Shown: positions 9,309 to 18,884 of the stretch, piece by piece | Layout of the letters: every line of letters starts with the position of its first letter | How positions within the stretch are numbered: position 1 is the first letter of the stretch | Source: an uncultured Flavobacteriales bacterium | GTDB taxonomy: Bacteria; Bacteroidota; Bacteroidia; Flavobacteriales_D; Crocinitomicaceae | DNA length: 64,000 bases | Assembly (NCBI GenBank): GCA_913056215.1 | Contig: CAJXMN010000001.1 | Span: 1 to 64,000, forward strand | Direction: 5' to 3' | The notes under the pieces: generated by a model | Seen by the model: the letters and a program-made list of their open reading frames with translations, nothing else | Told to the model about the DNA's origin: nothing | Databases searched by the model: none | Position numbers and translations under genes: made by a program

Positions 9309-9835
9309 TTCGAATAGCAGTAACTGGGCCAGAAAGTACGGGGAAAACGACCTTATCGAGTGCTTTAGCAGATCATTTTCAAGCACCTTGGCACCGAGAA
9401 TATGCACGGGAATACCTGAATCGACTTCAACGAAATTATACCTACGAAGATCTCTCGGTCATAGCCCAGAAACAAATGGAATTAAGAAAAACGGAGTCAC
9501 ATGACCAGCTGGTTATTCACGATACTGAGAATTTAGTCCTCCGCATCTGGGCTGCATTCAACTATAAAAAGTGCCCTCCCATTATCGAACAATTTCTTTC
9601 CAAGCAAGTTTACGATCATTATTTCTTATGTAGTCCTGAAGGTATCGATTGGGAAGCGGATCCATTACGCGAGCATCCGGAACAGCGTGAAGATCTCTTC
9701 GATATCTATGAGCGCCATTTAGAAAGTTTCCCCATTCAATATACAGTATTGAAGGGCACACTAGATGACAGGTTAAACACTGCCATAGCAATAATTGATG
9801 ACTTATTACTGTCGAAAGGCGGATTCTGTGTATAA
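9305..9835 (+). CDS. NadR-type ribosylnicotinamide kinase (kinase domain only)
   Basis: 176 residues with a Walker A motif GPESTGKTT at residues 8-16, then the NadR-kinase features HREYAREYL and IHDTENLVLRIW. It corresponds to the C-terminal RNK domain of NadR; the helix-turn-helix and NMN adenylyltransferase domains of enterobacterial NadR are absent. It should phosphorylate nicotinamide riboside to NMN in the cytoplasm, trapping what PnuC brings in. Its start overlaps the pnuC stop by 4 bp, so the two are translationally coupled as a salvage operon. The adenylyltransferase step must come from another gene outside the window. Confidence 0.85.
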   Translation: MIRIAVTGPESTGKTTLSSALADHFQAPWHREYAREYLNRLQRNYTYEDLSVIAQKQMELRKTESHDQLVIHDTENLVLRIWAAFNYKKCPPIIEQFLSKQVYDHYFLCSPEGIDWEADPLREHPEQREDLFDIYERHLESFPIQYTVLKGTLDDRLNTAIAIIDDLLLSKGGFCV

Positions 9836-10002
9836 CTCACATAGGCGCAATTCAGTGATTCACCACTTCGGCTTTTTCATGGTAGTTATAGTTGAGCAAA
9901 AAAGGAATGAAGACTCACCCTGTTGAATGTCTTTTAAGGACAATCGAACTGTAGTCTGACCCAAAGTTCATTCGCTCATTAGGTAGAAATAACCAAAACA
10001 AT

Positions 10003-10010
10003 TACCTTTG
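10003..10010 (+). promoter_or_regulatory. -7 promoter box 4 nt before ATG
   Basis: TACCTTTG matches TAnnTTTG and ends 4 nt before the ATG at 10015, so transcription should begin at or next to the start codon (leaderless). The -33 region is weak (TTAG). Confidence 0.5.
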
Positions 10011-10014
10011 CAGC

Positions 10015-10278
10015 ATGAAGCGTTTAATCTTAATTACTCTTTTTGTGACCCTTTTAATTTTCCTCTTTACTCCAGAGGCGATTGGTCAGTGCTCACAGTG
10101 TAAATTACTGGCAGAGCAAAACGGTGAGGGCATCGATGCTGAGATTTTGGGTGGAAATGACGGTAATACCATTAATACTGCAATTCTATACATCATGGCA
10201 GTACCCTATATTATTCTCTCCATTCTCTTTAGGAAACAAATCAAGCGTTTTTTCCAGCGTACATTTTCCAAACAATAG
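10015..10278 (+). CDS. small membrane protein with CxxC, unknown function
   Basis: 87 residues. An N-terminal hydrophobic segment ending ...TPEAIGQ looks like a signal peptide; the mature part starts with CSQCKLL, has a glycine/asparagine-rich linker (EILGGNDGNTIN) and one membrane span (ILYIMAVPYIILSILF), and ends with a basic tail (RKQIKRFFQRTF). So it is probably an inner-membrane protein with a short periplasmic CxxC-bearing head, possibly binding a metal or redox-active; this is inference. It ends 8 bp from the convergent phoH-type gene and is on its own transcript, with a -7 box 4 nt before its ATG. Confidence 0.7.
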   Translation: MKRLILITLFVTLLIFLFTPEAIGQCSQCKLLAEQNGEGIDAEILGGNDGNTINTAILYIMAVPYIILSILFRKQIKRFFQRTFSKQ

Positions 10279-10286
10279 TGGGTAAT

Positions 10287-11612
10287 TTAGAGTAATTCAT
10301 TGGCAATATTTGCCAGTTCAGAACGCTCTCCCTTTTCCAATTTCACATGAGCAAATAAATTTTGACCTTTTACTCGGTCAATTAAATAAGCTAATCCGTT
10401 GGAGTTTTCGTCAAGGTAGGGTGTATCAATTTGATGAACATCACCGGTGAAGATAATTTTTGTATTTTCTCCAGCACGAGTAATGATCGTTTTAACCTCA
10501 TGGGGCGTGAGGTTTTGTGCTTCATCGACAATAAACATGACATTGGACAAACTCCTACCTCGAATAAAAGCCAGCGGTGTAATCATTATTTTACCATCCT
10601 CTTGCATGGCTGTTATTTCTTTAAATTTTTTCTCGTGTTCACTGAATTGATTTTTTATAAATTTCAAGTTATCCCACAACGGTTCCATATAGGGAGAAAT
10701 TTTCTCATTAGTGTCTCCGGGTAAAAACCCAATATCTCGATTGGAAAGTGGAACGAGCGGACGAGCCAGTATGATTTGATGGTGTTTTTTATGTTGTTCC
10801 AATGCTGCCGCCAACGCCAACAATGTTTTTCCCGTTCCCGCAACTCCCTGGAGCACCACCAATTTAATGTCTTTATTCATGAGTGCACTTACAGCGAAAG
10901 CTTGCTCTGCATTTTTCGGTTTGATTCCCGTCGTGTATTTCTTTTCTACCCGTTCAATTTCATCCTGAAGCGGATTATAATAAGCCAATGAAGAAGAGCG
11001 TCCATTCTTGAGTACATAATAACCATTGGGGGTTTTTAAATCACCTAAGATCCCTCTCTCAGGAACGCTACCTTTATTAAATAATTGCCGAATTACATCT
11101 GAATCAATGTTCTCTACAACTTTTAAACTCGAAGAATCAAGTGTAGTTTGATCCACTTTTCCAGTTTCATAATCTTCGGCAACAATACCTAACGCTTTTG
11201 CTTTAATTCTAAGATTGATGTCTTTTGTTACGAGAATAACTGGTGTCCCTTTATGCTCCTCCTGCAAGTATAGAGCAGCATTTATGATTTTATGATCATT
11301 CTTACCATGCGCATATATATCCTCTGCATCCATGCCTGCCGGCCGTCCAGACAAAACAACATGGAACTTACCTTTTCCTTTTCCTAGTGGAATCCAATCC
11401 TTCAGTGCTTTACCTCCTGATAGTTTATCGATAAAACGTATTACTGCCCTGGCCGAAAAATTTTTAGTGTCATTTCCAACTTTAAAATTATCAAGCTCCT
11501 CCAACACGGTAATCGGAATAGCGATGTCATTTTTCTCGAAATTCGTGATACTTTGGTGGTCGTGCAATAAAACGGATGTGTCGAGTACAAAAACCTTTTT
11601 CTTTTTGGCCAT
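10287..11612 (-). CDS. PIN-PhoH fusion ATPase (PhoH2/YlaK type)
   Basis: 441 residues. Residues ~4-150 form a PIN nuclease domain: VLDTSVLL with the first acidic residue near the start, VLEELD, and VTKDINLRIKAK. Residues ~235-441 form the PhoH P-loop ATPase, with Walker A GVAGTGKT (256-263) and Walker B FIVDEAQN (Asp ~363), then FTGDVHQID. PIN-PhoH proteins are described as RNA-acting helicase/nucleases; the exact role in Bacteroidota is not settled. It is followed downstream by the convergent small membrane protein with no room for a terminator. Confidence 0.9.
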   Translation of the reverse strand: MAKKKKVFVLDTSVLLHDHQSITNFEKNDIAIPITVLEELDNFKVGNDTKNFSARAVIRFIDKLSGGKALKDWIPLGKGKGKFHVVLSGRPAGMDAEDIYAHGKNDHKIINAALYLQEEHKGTPVILVTKDINLRIKAKALGIVAEDYETGKVDQTTLDSSSLKVVENIDSDVIRQLFNKGSVPERGILGDLKTPNGYYVLKNGRSSSLAYYNPLQDEIERVEKKYTTGIKPKNAEQAFAVSALMNKDIKLVVLQGVAGTGKTLLALAAALEQHKKHHQIILARPLVPLSNRDIGFLPGDTNEKISPYMEPLWDNLKFIKNQFSEHEKKFKEITAMQEDGKIMITPLAFIRGRSLSNVMFIVDEAQNLTPHEVKTIITRAGENTKIIFTGDVHQIDTPYLDENSNGLAYLIDRVKGQNLFAHVKLEKGERSELANIANELL

Positions 11613-11804
11613 AAAATCATTCTTTGCCTATAAGGTAAAAAGATTCTAAGTTGAATATAAGACATAACTCAACAGTTATTAACAACCGTCTTGTGGTACA
11701 TCGCTGGTTACCAAATAATATAAGGACAAAAACTAGTTAACACTCCTTTCAAAAAACAAAAGAAGGGATCGATTGCATCAGCAAAAGCAAAAAGGGTGAA
11801 CCTA

Positions 11805-12143
11805 CTACCTCTTAAGTTTAAGAAGTCGATATTTAATACGCTCTAAATCTTCTATTACAGCGTCCAACTCGGAAGTAGTTGGAGTTGCTTTAGGGTCATT
11901 TGACCGCAATGCTTTTTTAGCACCTTCTAGCGTATGACCCTCGACTTTAACTAAAGTATAAATTCGCTGAAGCTCTAAAATGTTCTTTGGTGAGAATAAA
12001 CGGTTTCCTTTTTTGTTTTTCTTAGGCTTCACTGAAGAGAACTCCTTCTCCCAAAATCTGATCAAAGAAGTGTTCACATCGAACATTTTGGCTACTTCAC
12101 CAATCGAATAATATAATTTCGTTAATTCCGACTCCTGGATCAT
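11805..12143 (-). CDS. MerR-family transcriptional regulator
   Basis: 112 residues. The first ~75 are a MerR winged helix-turn-helix (YYSIGEVAKMFDVNTSLIRFWEKEF ... RLFSPKNILELQRIYTLV), followed by EGHTLEGAKKAL and a short coiled coil (ELDAVIEDLERIKYRLLKLK). It lacks a metal- or ligand-binding C-terminal domain, like the short MerR proteins common in Bacteroidota. Its targets are unknown. About 190 bp separate it from the phoH-type gene downstream, with no clear terminator. A -7-like TATATTTA lies ~28 nt upstream of its ATG. Confidence 0.88.
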   Translation of the reverse strand: MIQESELTKLYYSIGEVAKMFDVNTSLIRFWEKEFSSVKPKKNKKGNRLFSPKNILELQRIYTLVKVEGHTLEGAKKALRSNDPKATPTTSELDAVIEDLERIKYRLLKLKR

Positions 12144-12170
12144 GTTCGTTAAATTCCTTTCTTCTGCAGC

Positions 12171-12178
12171 TAAATATA
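12171..12178 (-). promoter_or_regulatory. -7-like box for the MerR gene
   Basis: Read on the minus strand, 12178-12171 is TATATTTA, one mismatch from TAnnTTTG, about 28 nt upstream of the MerR ATG and abutting the stop codon of the surface-protein gene. Confidence 0.3.
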
Positions 12179-15058
12179 CTAATAAACAACTAATTTGTGT
12201 CGCTCTGAGGTTTCTTTTCCCTCTATAGTGAGAAAGTAAACTCCTTTAGAAAGACTGGAGGTTGTTGGAATCATAAAGGTGTTCATACCAACATTAATCT
12301 GAACACTTAATTGTTCTACCATTTTGCCACCTGACGATTTGAGTTGAATGCTCACAGTTTGTTGAGCTTCAGCATTAAGCTCAATATGCAGTGCGGCACC
12401 TTGTTCAATAGGGTTTGGATAAACTACACTCTCCTCCTGATTAGTCATAACCGATATTACACCAAGCTCTTGAGATAATCCATTGAAATCATACTGTGTT
12501 AACTTGTAGTAATTAATGCCCCGAGCGGGGTCTGAATCAATTAGTTGATAGTTCGTTTCTAAATTTACCGTACCATTTCCAGCAACAGTATCAAGAAGTT
12601 CAAAGTTGAAACCGTCCGTACTTTTCTCTAGAACATAATAATCACAATTCATTTCGGATGCTGTACTCCATGATAAGGTCGTGTAATGGTATTCTCGCGT
12701 GTAAGCTCCTTCATATGTAATAAGTTCAACCGGTAGCGGACTAGAATCATAATCAATGATAAACTCTGTATTTTGCCCACCAGCTTCAATTGTATTTGCC
12801 GCGGTATTTAAGTTGCCAAAAGTATTTATCCACGGAAATGTGGCATTGTCAGGTCTTCTATATAGTTCCACTGTTGATTCGTTAGACGTATTAACATAGG
12901 GGTTGCCTGTATAGTTATATGTTGCTGTGTACGTAGCCGTAGGATCTCCAATTTTGTGAACACCAAAATATCGATCATAGGTCCCCGAACCACCTAGTCC
13001 ACTAACATCATTTGGAAAATTATTAACGTAATAAAGGTGCACTCCAGTCGGAGTGCCAGACATATCAGAAAGTGTATAAGTTTCGCCGTCACAAGAATTA
13101 ATAGATTGGGTGACTCCACCCCAGGAAGAATTATATACATAGGTGCTTTCATCACCTATTGGAGCAGCAGAAATCACTTCAGCACCAGCACCAAAATTAT
13201 TCATTAGGGCATTGTAAGTAACCTCCGTATTGTGATCAAAAATTGTATCGTTTGAAATGTTATCAAACTTATAGTACAGTTGCAGTCCAGCAGTTTTTCC
13301 TGAACGGTGTTTCGCCATGTTCTCTCTTATTTCTGTTTGATCTAGCGCTCTTTCCCAAATACGAAATTCATCTAATTCACCATCAAAATACTGGTTAGGC
13401 CCTATAGACCCATTATAACTTGCTGCTTCAGATCCTGTCCCAAGGAATCCATATCTTACTAAACCTGAACCAAACGTTGCTCCGTAATTAGTTGTTGCAT
13501 CCAGAACACCATCAATAAATATTTCAAGGCTTCCGTTATTATATACACAAGCCACATGATGCCACTCACCATCGTCTACTCTTGTGTTACTTCCAAAATC
13601 AATTATCCCCGAAGACGTCAATAGGTCAAAACCAATTCGACCATTACCACCACCAGAACCATTTATTTCCATTCTCCAATATTCACTCCTGTCAAACGAA
13701 GCAATAATTTGATCTCCCTGATTGACTGTCTTTAACCAAACCTCAACAGTTAGTTCGCGATAATCCGTTCCTTCATAGCGTATATCCTCAATCGCTGCGT
13801 AATCATTACCCCCATCAAACAGAAGAGCTTTTTCAGCATGGGTAAATCCATCAACAACAACACGTGAAGATCCATTACAAGTACCCCCACTCGTCGTGAC
13901 CTCATAAAATCCATTTTGATTCACTGTTATGGTTTGGCTTGTTGCTCCTGTACTCCAATTGTAATTTGAAGCTGAACTCCCTGCGTCTAAAACAATAGAA
14001 GGAGATGAACAGGTAAGAATCGTATCTTTTAGGTTACTAGCTATAGTTACATCTGCTGGGACAAGGTTACTTTGACAATCGCAGCTAACTAATGCTCCTG
14101 TAACCCAACATGAAGAAACGTCGAGGTTAAAGAGTGTCCCATCTGCACCATTTCCACTAAGATCAGTTATAGTATTTCCGCCGTCTTCATTAAAATTAAA
14201 ATAAGCCCGAAGATTTGCTTCTGAACCTATTAAACAAGTATCTCGAAAGTCTAATATTTCCTGTGGTGATCGTACATCATCCCATATTCTGACCTCATCA
14301 ATCAATCCGTCATAATGTCTATTGTTTCGATTACCATTATAACCACTAGCTTCGGAACCATCACCTATAATACCATATCTAGTTGAACCACTTCCCAAAG
14401 CAACTCCATTATGTGGATTGCTTTTCAGCGCTACTTCAACTCCATCAACATAGATAATCTTATCTGTACCATCATACACACCAACAATATGGTGCCAGTT
14501 TCCATCGTTAACAGTAACGCCAGAATAAAAATCATCAATTCCTCCAGAACCAGCATAGGTACTGAATCCAACCTCCCCAGTATTCCCTCGAACAAATAGG
14601 TTATAATATTCACTTCTGTCAAAATCCACAATTGCCCAATTTCCATATTGATCAGAAAGCCCTCCGACAGAAGTATTCACCCAAGCCTCAACAGTTAAAG
14701 TAGGTATAGCGCCCGATGTGTTATAAAATTTATTTAAGGCTATGTAATCATTGTAACCATCAAATTGTAGGGCGGTGTTCGTGTCAATGGCGGCAACATA
14801 GAAAGTTTGTGAAGTTGTTAGAAATGGAGTTTGGTAAGAAGCACCCGTTCCGATCAGACTATCCCCAGTCGCATCATAAAACCAATTATAAAAACCAGTG
14901 GAACCACTTGCATTCAAACTCGTCGACCCTGAATTGAAGATACAAGAATTAGAAGCGGTTGGGTCATTAACTGGACACTGCGCCGATAAAACGTTGAGAA
15001 ACGCAAAAATCGTCAACAAACAGAGGGTCATATTTTTGGATAGCTGTATAGACCGCAT
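12179..15058 (-). CDS. T9SS-exported protein with two LamG/concanavalin-like domains
   Basis: 959 residues from the ATG at 15058, chosen because the signal peptide (MRSIQLSKNMTLCLLTIFAFLNVLSAQ) starts there; a Met at 15100 would add 14 charged residues. Two similar LamG-like jelly-roll domains are seen at ~100-270 and ~410-590, each starting ALQFDG/ALLFDG-NDY and containing VEAW/VEVW, DGxWHH, YVDG/FIDG and (L/E)DE(V/F)RIW. A Cys-containing immunoglobulin-like piece lies between them. The C-terminus (VYPNPIEQGAAL ... GVYFLTI) is a type A T9SS tail. Such domains commonly bind carbohydrates or proteins; the ligand is unknown. A -7-like TACTTTAG lies at 15111-15104, just before the alternative Met. 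Confidence 0.85.
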   Translation of the reverse strand: MRSIQLSKNMTLCLLTIFAFLNVLSAQCPVNDPTASNSCIFNSGSTSLNASGSTGFYNWFYDATGDSLIGTGASYQTPFLTTSQTFYVAAIDTNTALQFDGYNDYIALNKFYNTSGAIPTLTVEAWVNTSVGGLSDQYGNWAIVDFDRSEYYNLFVRGNTGEVGFSTYAGSGGIDDFYSGVTVNDGNWHHIVGVYDGTDKIIYVDGVEVALKSNPHNGVALGSGSTRYGIIGDGSEASGYNGNRNNRHYDGLIDEVRIWDDVRSPQEILDFRDTCLIGSEANLRAYFNFNEDGGNTITDLSGNGADGTLFNLDVSSCWVTGALVSCDCQSNLVPADVTIASNLKDTILTCSSPSIVLDAGSSASNYNWSTGATSQTITVNQNGFYEVTTSGGTCNGSSRVVVDGFTHAEKALLFDGGNDYAAIEDIRYEGTDYRELTVEVWLKTVNQGDQIIASFDRSEYWRMEINGSGGGNGRIGFDLLTSSGIIDFGSNTRVDDGEWHHVACVYNNGSLEIFIDGVLDATTNYGATFGSGLVRYGFLGTGSEAASYNGSIGPNQYFDGELDEFRIWERALDQTEIRENMAKHRSGKTAGLQLYYKFDNISNDTIFDHNTEVTYNALMNNFGAGAEVISAAPIGDESTYVYNSSWGGVTQSINSCDGETYTLSDMSGTPTGVHLYYVNNFPNDVSGLGGSGTYDRYFGVHKIGDPTATYTATYNYTGNPYVNTSNESTVELYRRPDNATFPWINTFGNLNTAANTIEAGGQNTEFIIDYDSSPLPVELITYEGAYTREYHYTTLSWSTASEMNCDYYVLEKSTDGFNFELLDTVAGNGTVNLETNYQLIDSDPARGINYYKLTQYDFNGLSQELGVISVMTNQEESVVYPNPIEQGAALHIELNAEAQQTVSIQLKSSGGKMVEQLSVQINVGMNTFMIPTTSSLSKGVYFLTIEGKETSERHKLVVY

Positions 15059-15188
15059 TAGTTTAACCTTAAGAGGGCAGACAAATTTGTCCGCTTGCAT
15101 CCTCTAAAGTAAAATGAATTTCGTGAACGAAGATATTTAAGAAGACGAGATCATACAGAATATGACAAATGTCAAGGATTTGTCCAGA

Positions 15189-16160
15189 TTAATCCATGGA
15201 TTTCAAAGCATTTTTAGACATCTCTACAATTTTCTCGTATTGTTCGGGAGACAGATCCGAATGGAAGAAATTGATCGGGTTCACTTTGTGGCCATCTTTT
15301 TCAACCTCGTAATGCAAATGAGGACCTGTTGACTTTCCAGAATTTCCTACTAACCCAATCAAATCCCCTCGCTTCACAGTATCGCCTTGATCGACAAGAA
15401 AAGAACTCAAGTGTGCATAGCGCGTTTTATAACCAAAACCATGGTTAATCACAATTTCTCTCCCGTAACCCCAGCTATTGAGCTCTACTTTTTCGACAAT
15501 ACCATCGCCAGTGGAATACACATCAGTTCCGGTATCGGCCGTAAAGTCGAGTCCCCAATGCATTCTGCGCGTTCCATAAACTGGATCAATTCTCCATCCA
15601 TAACCCGAAACCATACGTTTCAACTCTTTATTATTAACAGGTTGAATCGCTGGAAGTGAAGCTAGTCTCCGCTCCCTTGTTTTAGCTAATTGCACTAGTT
15701 CCTTAAAAGATAAGCTTTGGGCGTGTAATTTCCGCTCTACCTCATCGAGTTTCTGTGCGGTGGATTTCAATAAATCACCATTTTCTAACGACGAATAATG
15801 TTCATAGGGGTCGCTTCCCCCAACACCCATTAAGCGCAATTCTTCGGGAAACTCATTCGCGCCCAATGCAGTTCGGTACAAATCTTCATCCCGTTTTTTT
15901 ATAACCTCTGTAACGCGGTTAATTAAAGCCAAACGTTCCTCCACCTTGCTAAACTCCGTTTTGAGCGACTGCAATTCTCGCTGCAGCGCCTTTTCCTTTG
16001 GAGATTCGATCCGATAAGCAAAGAAAAAACCAAACAACAAGCTCAAGACGACCGTAGGGGCAACGAAGATCACTGTGCGCAACAATCGTTCTCCTGTCGA
16101 TCGCTCTAACTTTTCGTAAGAAAGCGTTTTTGGATTATATCTAAATTTTGATTTTGTCAT
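15189..16160 (-). CDS. membrane-anchored M23 peptidase
   Basis: 323 residues. One transmembrane helix at ~28-48 (TVIFVAPTVVLSLLFGFFFAY) anchors it in the inner membrane, followed by a coiled coil (~55-170) and an M23 LytM domain (~195-310). Zinc ligands are visible: HWGLDF (His and Asp) and HLHYEV (second HxH), plus YAHLSS. The fold cuts peptidoglycan cross-links; an intact metal site suggests an active endopeptidase. It is divergent from alaS, and the two promoters face each other in the 102-bp gap. Confidence 0.9.
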   Translation of the reverse strand: MTKSKFRYNPKTLSYEKLERSTGERLLRTVIFVAPTVVLSLLFGFFFAYRIESPKEKALQRELQSLKTEFSKVEERLALINRVTEVIKKRDEDLYRTALGANEFPEELRLMGVGGSDPYEHYSSLENGDLLKSTAQKLDEVERKLHAQSLSFKELVQLAKTRERRLASLPAIQPVNNKELKRMVSGYGWRIDPVYGTRRMHWGLDFTADTGTDVYSTGDGIVEKVELNSWGYGREIVINHGFGYKTRYAHLSSFLVDQGDTVKRGDLIGLVGNSGKSTGPHLHYEVEKDGHKVNPINFFHSDLSPEQYEKIVEMSKNALKSMD

Positions 16161-16180
16161 TATTTACTTCTAAAACAACG

Positions 16181-16188
16181 CAAAATTA
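16181..16188 (-). promoter_or_regulatory. -7 promoter box for the M23 peptidase
   Basis: Read on the minus strand, 16188-16181 is TAATTTTG (TAnnTTTG), 20 nt upstream of the M23 ATG. It sits only 11 bp from the oppositely oriented alaS box, so the two promoters overlap. Confidence 0.5.
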
Positions 16189-16199
16189 GGCAAATAATC

Positions 16200-16207
16200 T
16201 AACTTTG
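16200..16207 (+). promoter_or_regulatory. -7 promoter box for alaS
   Basis: TAACTTTG matches TAnnTTTG and lies 55 nt upstream of the alaS ATG. No consensus -33 element is visible. Confidence 0.45.
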
Positions 16208-16262
16208 CATGAGCATTAACAATGCTTAACAGTAAAAGCGAAATCGCATTAATGATATTTAT

Positions 16263-18884
16263 ATGAAACTGGAAGAAATTCGAAGTACGTATTTTAAGTT
16301 TTTTCAGGAAAAACAACACAAGTTAATTCCCTCTGCCCCAATGGTTATTAAAGATGATCCCACACTCATGTTTACCAATGCAGGGATGAACCCTTTTAAA
16401 GAATACTTTTTAGGTCATAAAATCGCTAAAGATGAGCGTGTTGTAGATGCTCAGAAATGTTTACGCGTTTCTGGAAAACATAATGACCTCGAGGAAGTAG
16501 GTGTTGATACTTATCACCACACCATGTTTGAAATGCTCGGAAACTGGTCATTTGGAGACTATTTTAAAAAGGAGGCTATTGATTGGGCCTGGGAGCTTTT
16601 GACGAAAGTTTATAAAATTGATCCAGCAAATTTATATGTAACGATTTTTGAAGGAGATGAAGCTGATGGTGTACCTCGTGATGACGAATCCTTTGATCTT
16701 TGGAAAAAACATATAGAAGAAGAGCGCATCCTTACCGCTGATAAGAGGGACAACTTCTGGGAAATGGGGGAAATGGGACCCTGCGGTCCTTGTTCTGAAA
16801 TCCATGTAGATATTCGAAGTGCTAATGACAAAAAGAAAATTGACGGAAAAACACTCGTGAACCAGGATCACCCTCAGGTTATAGAGGTATGGAATTTGGT
16901 TTTTATTCAGTTCAACCGAAAAGCTGACGGAACACTAGAAAAACTACCTGCCACACACGTTGATACGGGTATGGGGCTGGAACGTTTGGCTATGGTGCTT
17001 CAGGGTAAATCTTCGAATTACGATACCGATTTGTTTCAGTCACTCATTCAGTTTGTAGCGAAACAAGCTCATGTAGAATACGGTAAAGAAGAACACGTCG
17101 ACATCGCTTTGCGCGTGATTACGGATCATGTTCGTGCCATCGCTTTTTCCATTGCCGACGGACAGCTCCCCTCTAATAACGGTGCAGGGTATGTCATTCG
17201 TAGAATTTTACGTCGAGCAGTGCGCTACGGATATCAGACGCTTCAATTTGAACAACCTTTTATCGCTCCATTGAGTCAGAAACTTGTCCAGCTTATGGGA
17301 TCGGCATATCCCGAATTGAAGGCACAAGAACAACTCATTGAACAGGTGATTCGGGAAGAAGAATTAAGTTTTTTCAAAACACTTGAACAAGGGATTAAAC
17401 GCATTGACCATATCATCGTTCATCAAAAAGAGCAACAGATAAGCAACATCCCGGGCGACAAAGTTTTTGAATTATACGATACATACGGATTCCCGTTTGA
17501 TCTCACCGCTTTAATTGCACGCGAGGCAAACATGGAGGTAGATCAAGCTGGATTCAACAAATCGTTGCAGCAACAAAAGGACCGTTCACGTGCAGCAACA
17601 TCCATAGAAACAGATGACTGGACGGTGCTAGAAAATGATGATCAAGAGGAGTTTATTGGCTATGATCAACTTGAAGCCGACATAAAAATTACGCGATATC
17701 GCAAAGTTGTTCAAAAGAAAAAAACGTTATATCAACTCGTTTTTAACCTCACACCGTTTTATCCAGAGGGCGGTGGGCAAATTGGCGATCGTGGTATGAT
17801 TCAAAATGAACACGAGAAAATAGCAGTAGTAGATACAAAGAAAGAAAACAACCTTATCGTTCATTTTGTAAAAGAATTACCGCAACAACCACGCGCTGAA
17901 TTCAAAGCTCATGTAAATAGGAGTCACCGACATCTTGCTGCTGCCAATCACAGTGCAACACATTTACTGCACCAGGCGTTGAGGTCTGTTTTGGGCGACC
18001 ATGTAGAACAAAAAGGTTCACTTGTCCACCCCGACTATTTGCGTTTCGATTTTTCACATTTTAGCAAACTTAAAGATGAAGAGATAAAAGCGGTCGAAGC
18101 ATTTGTCAACGATCGCATTCGCGAAAATATTCAATTGGAGGAACACCGCAACCTTCCAATTCAGGAAGCTGAATCCATGGGAGCTATTGCCCTTTTCGGA
18201 GAAAAATATGGAGACACAGTAAGAGTTATTGAATTCGGCGATTCCAAAGAATTGTGCGGTGGCACACATGTCCCATCAACTGGGGGTGTTGGTCATTTTA
18301 AAATACAGTCAGAAGCATCAGTTGCGTCAGGTGTTCGACGTATTGAAGCAATTTCAAATATTACGGCTGAACGCCATATTACCAAAGAGCTGGAAACTTT
18401 AGATGCGATTCGAATGGCATTTAAAAACCCAAAAAACATCTTGAGATCGGTTGAAGATCTTCGTCAGGAAAATGCGGCGCTCAAAAAAGAAGTCGAATCG
18501 CTTAAAAACGAACAGATAAAGGTTATCAAGCAAGAATTGAAAGACAAAATTGAGGGTCGGAAAGGAGCTCATTTCCTGGCAGATATTGTTGCATTAGATG
18601 GCAAATCAATCAAGGATCTCCTATTTCAACTTAAAGGAGAAACAAATGATCTTTTTGCTGTAGTCGGCGGTAAAAAGGACGGAAAAGTAACCTTAAGTGT
18701 TATCATTTCTGAAGATCTCGTAAAAACGCGGGATTTACACGCTGGAAACCTCGTAAAAAATGCAGCCAAACATATTCAAGGCGGTGGTGGCGGACAACCA
18801 TTCTTTGCTACAGCCGGAGGAAAAAATGCAGATGGCCTGCAGGATGCATTAAAAGCAATAGAAACAGCGTTTGAGCATGCCTAA
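16263..18884 (+). CDS. alaS: alanine--tRNA ligase
   Basis: 873 residues, full length for bacterial AlaRS. The N-terminal class II catalytic core begins RSTYFKFFQEKQHKLIPSA and includes MFTNAGMNPFKEYF. The editing domain has the zinc/active-site motifs NHSATHLLH and CGGTHVPSTGG; a coiled coil (ENAALKKEVESLK) leads to the C-Ala domain, ending with HIQGGGGGQPFFATAGG. It charges tRNA-Ala and clears mischarged Ser/Gly. The glycosyltransferase gene starts inside its last codons. Confidence 0.98.
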   Translation: MKLEEIRSTYFKFFQEKQHKLIPSAPMVIKDDPTLMFTNAGMNPFKEYFLGHKIAKDERVVDAQKCLRVSGKHNDLEEVGVDTYHHTMFEMLGNWSFGDYFKKEAIDWAWELLTKVYKIDPANLYVTIFEGDEADGVPRDDESFDLWKKHIEEERILTADKRDNFWEMGEMGPCGPCSEIHVDIRSANDKKKIDGKTLVNQDHPQVIEVWNLVFIQFNRKADGTLEKLPATHVDTGMGLERLAMVLQGKSSNYDTDLFQSLIQFVAKQAHVEYGKEEHVDIALRVITDHVRAIAFSIADGQLPSNNGAGYVIRRILRRAVRYGYQTLQFEQPFIAPLSQKLVQLMGSAYPELKAQEQLIEQVIREEELSFFKTLEQGIKRIDHIIVHQKEQQISNIPGDKVFELYDTYGFPFDLTALIAREANMEVDQAGFNKSLQQQKDRSRAATSIETDDWTVLENDDQEEFIGYDQLEADIKITRYRKVVQKKKTLYQLVFNLTPFYPEGGGQIGDRGMIQNEHEKIAVVDTKKENNLIVHFVKELPQQPRAEFKAHVNRSHRHLAAANHSATHLLHQALRSVLGDHVEQKGSLVHPDYLRFDFSHFSKLKDEEIKAVEAFVNDRIRENIQLEEHRNLPIQEAESMGAIALFGEKYGDTVRVIEFGDSKELCGGTHVPSTGGVGHFKIQSEASVASGVRRIEAISNITAERHITKELETLDAIRMAFKNPKNILRSVEDLRQENAALKKEVESLKNEQIKVIKQELKDKIEGRKGAHFLADIVALDGKSIKDLLFQLKGETNDLFAVVGGKKDGKVTLSVIISEDLVKTRDLHAGNLVKNAAKHIQGGGGGQPFFATAGGKNADGLQDALKAIETAFEHA

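Noticed and set aside
12144..12178. Possible co-transcription of the LamG protein gene with MerR
   Set aside because: The gap is only 35 bp, but a -7-like box for MerR lies there and the proteins have no functional link; left open rather than called an operon.
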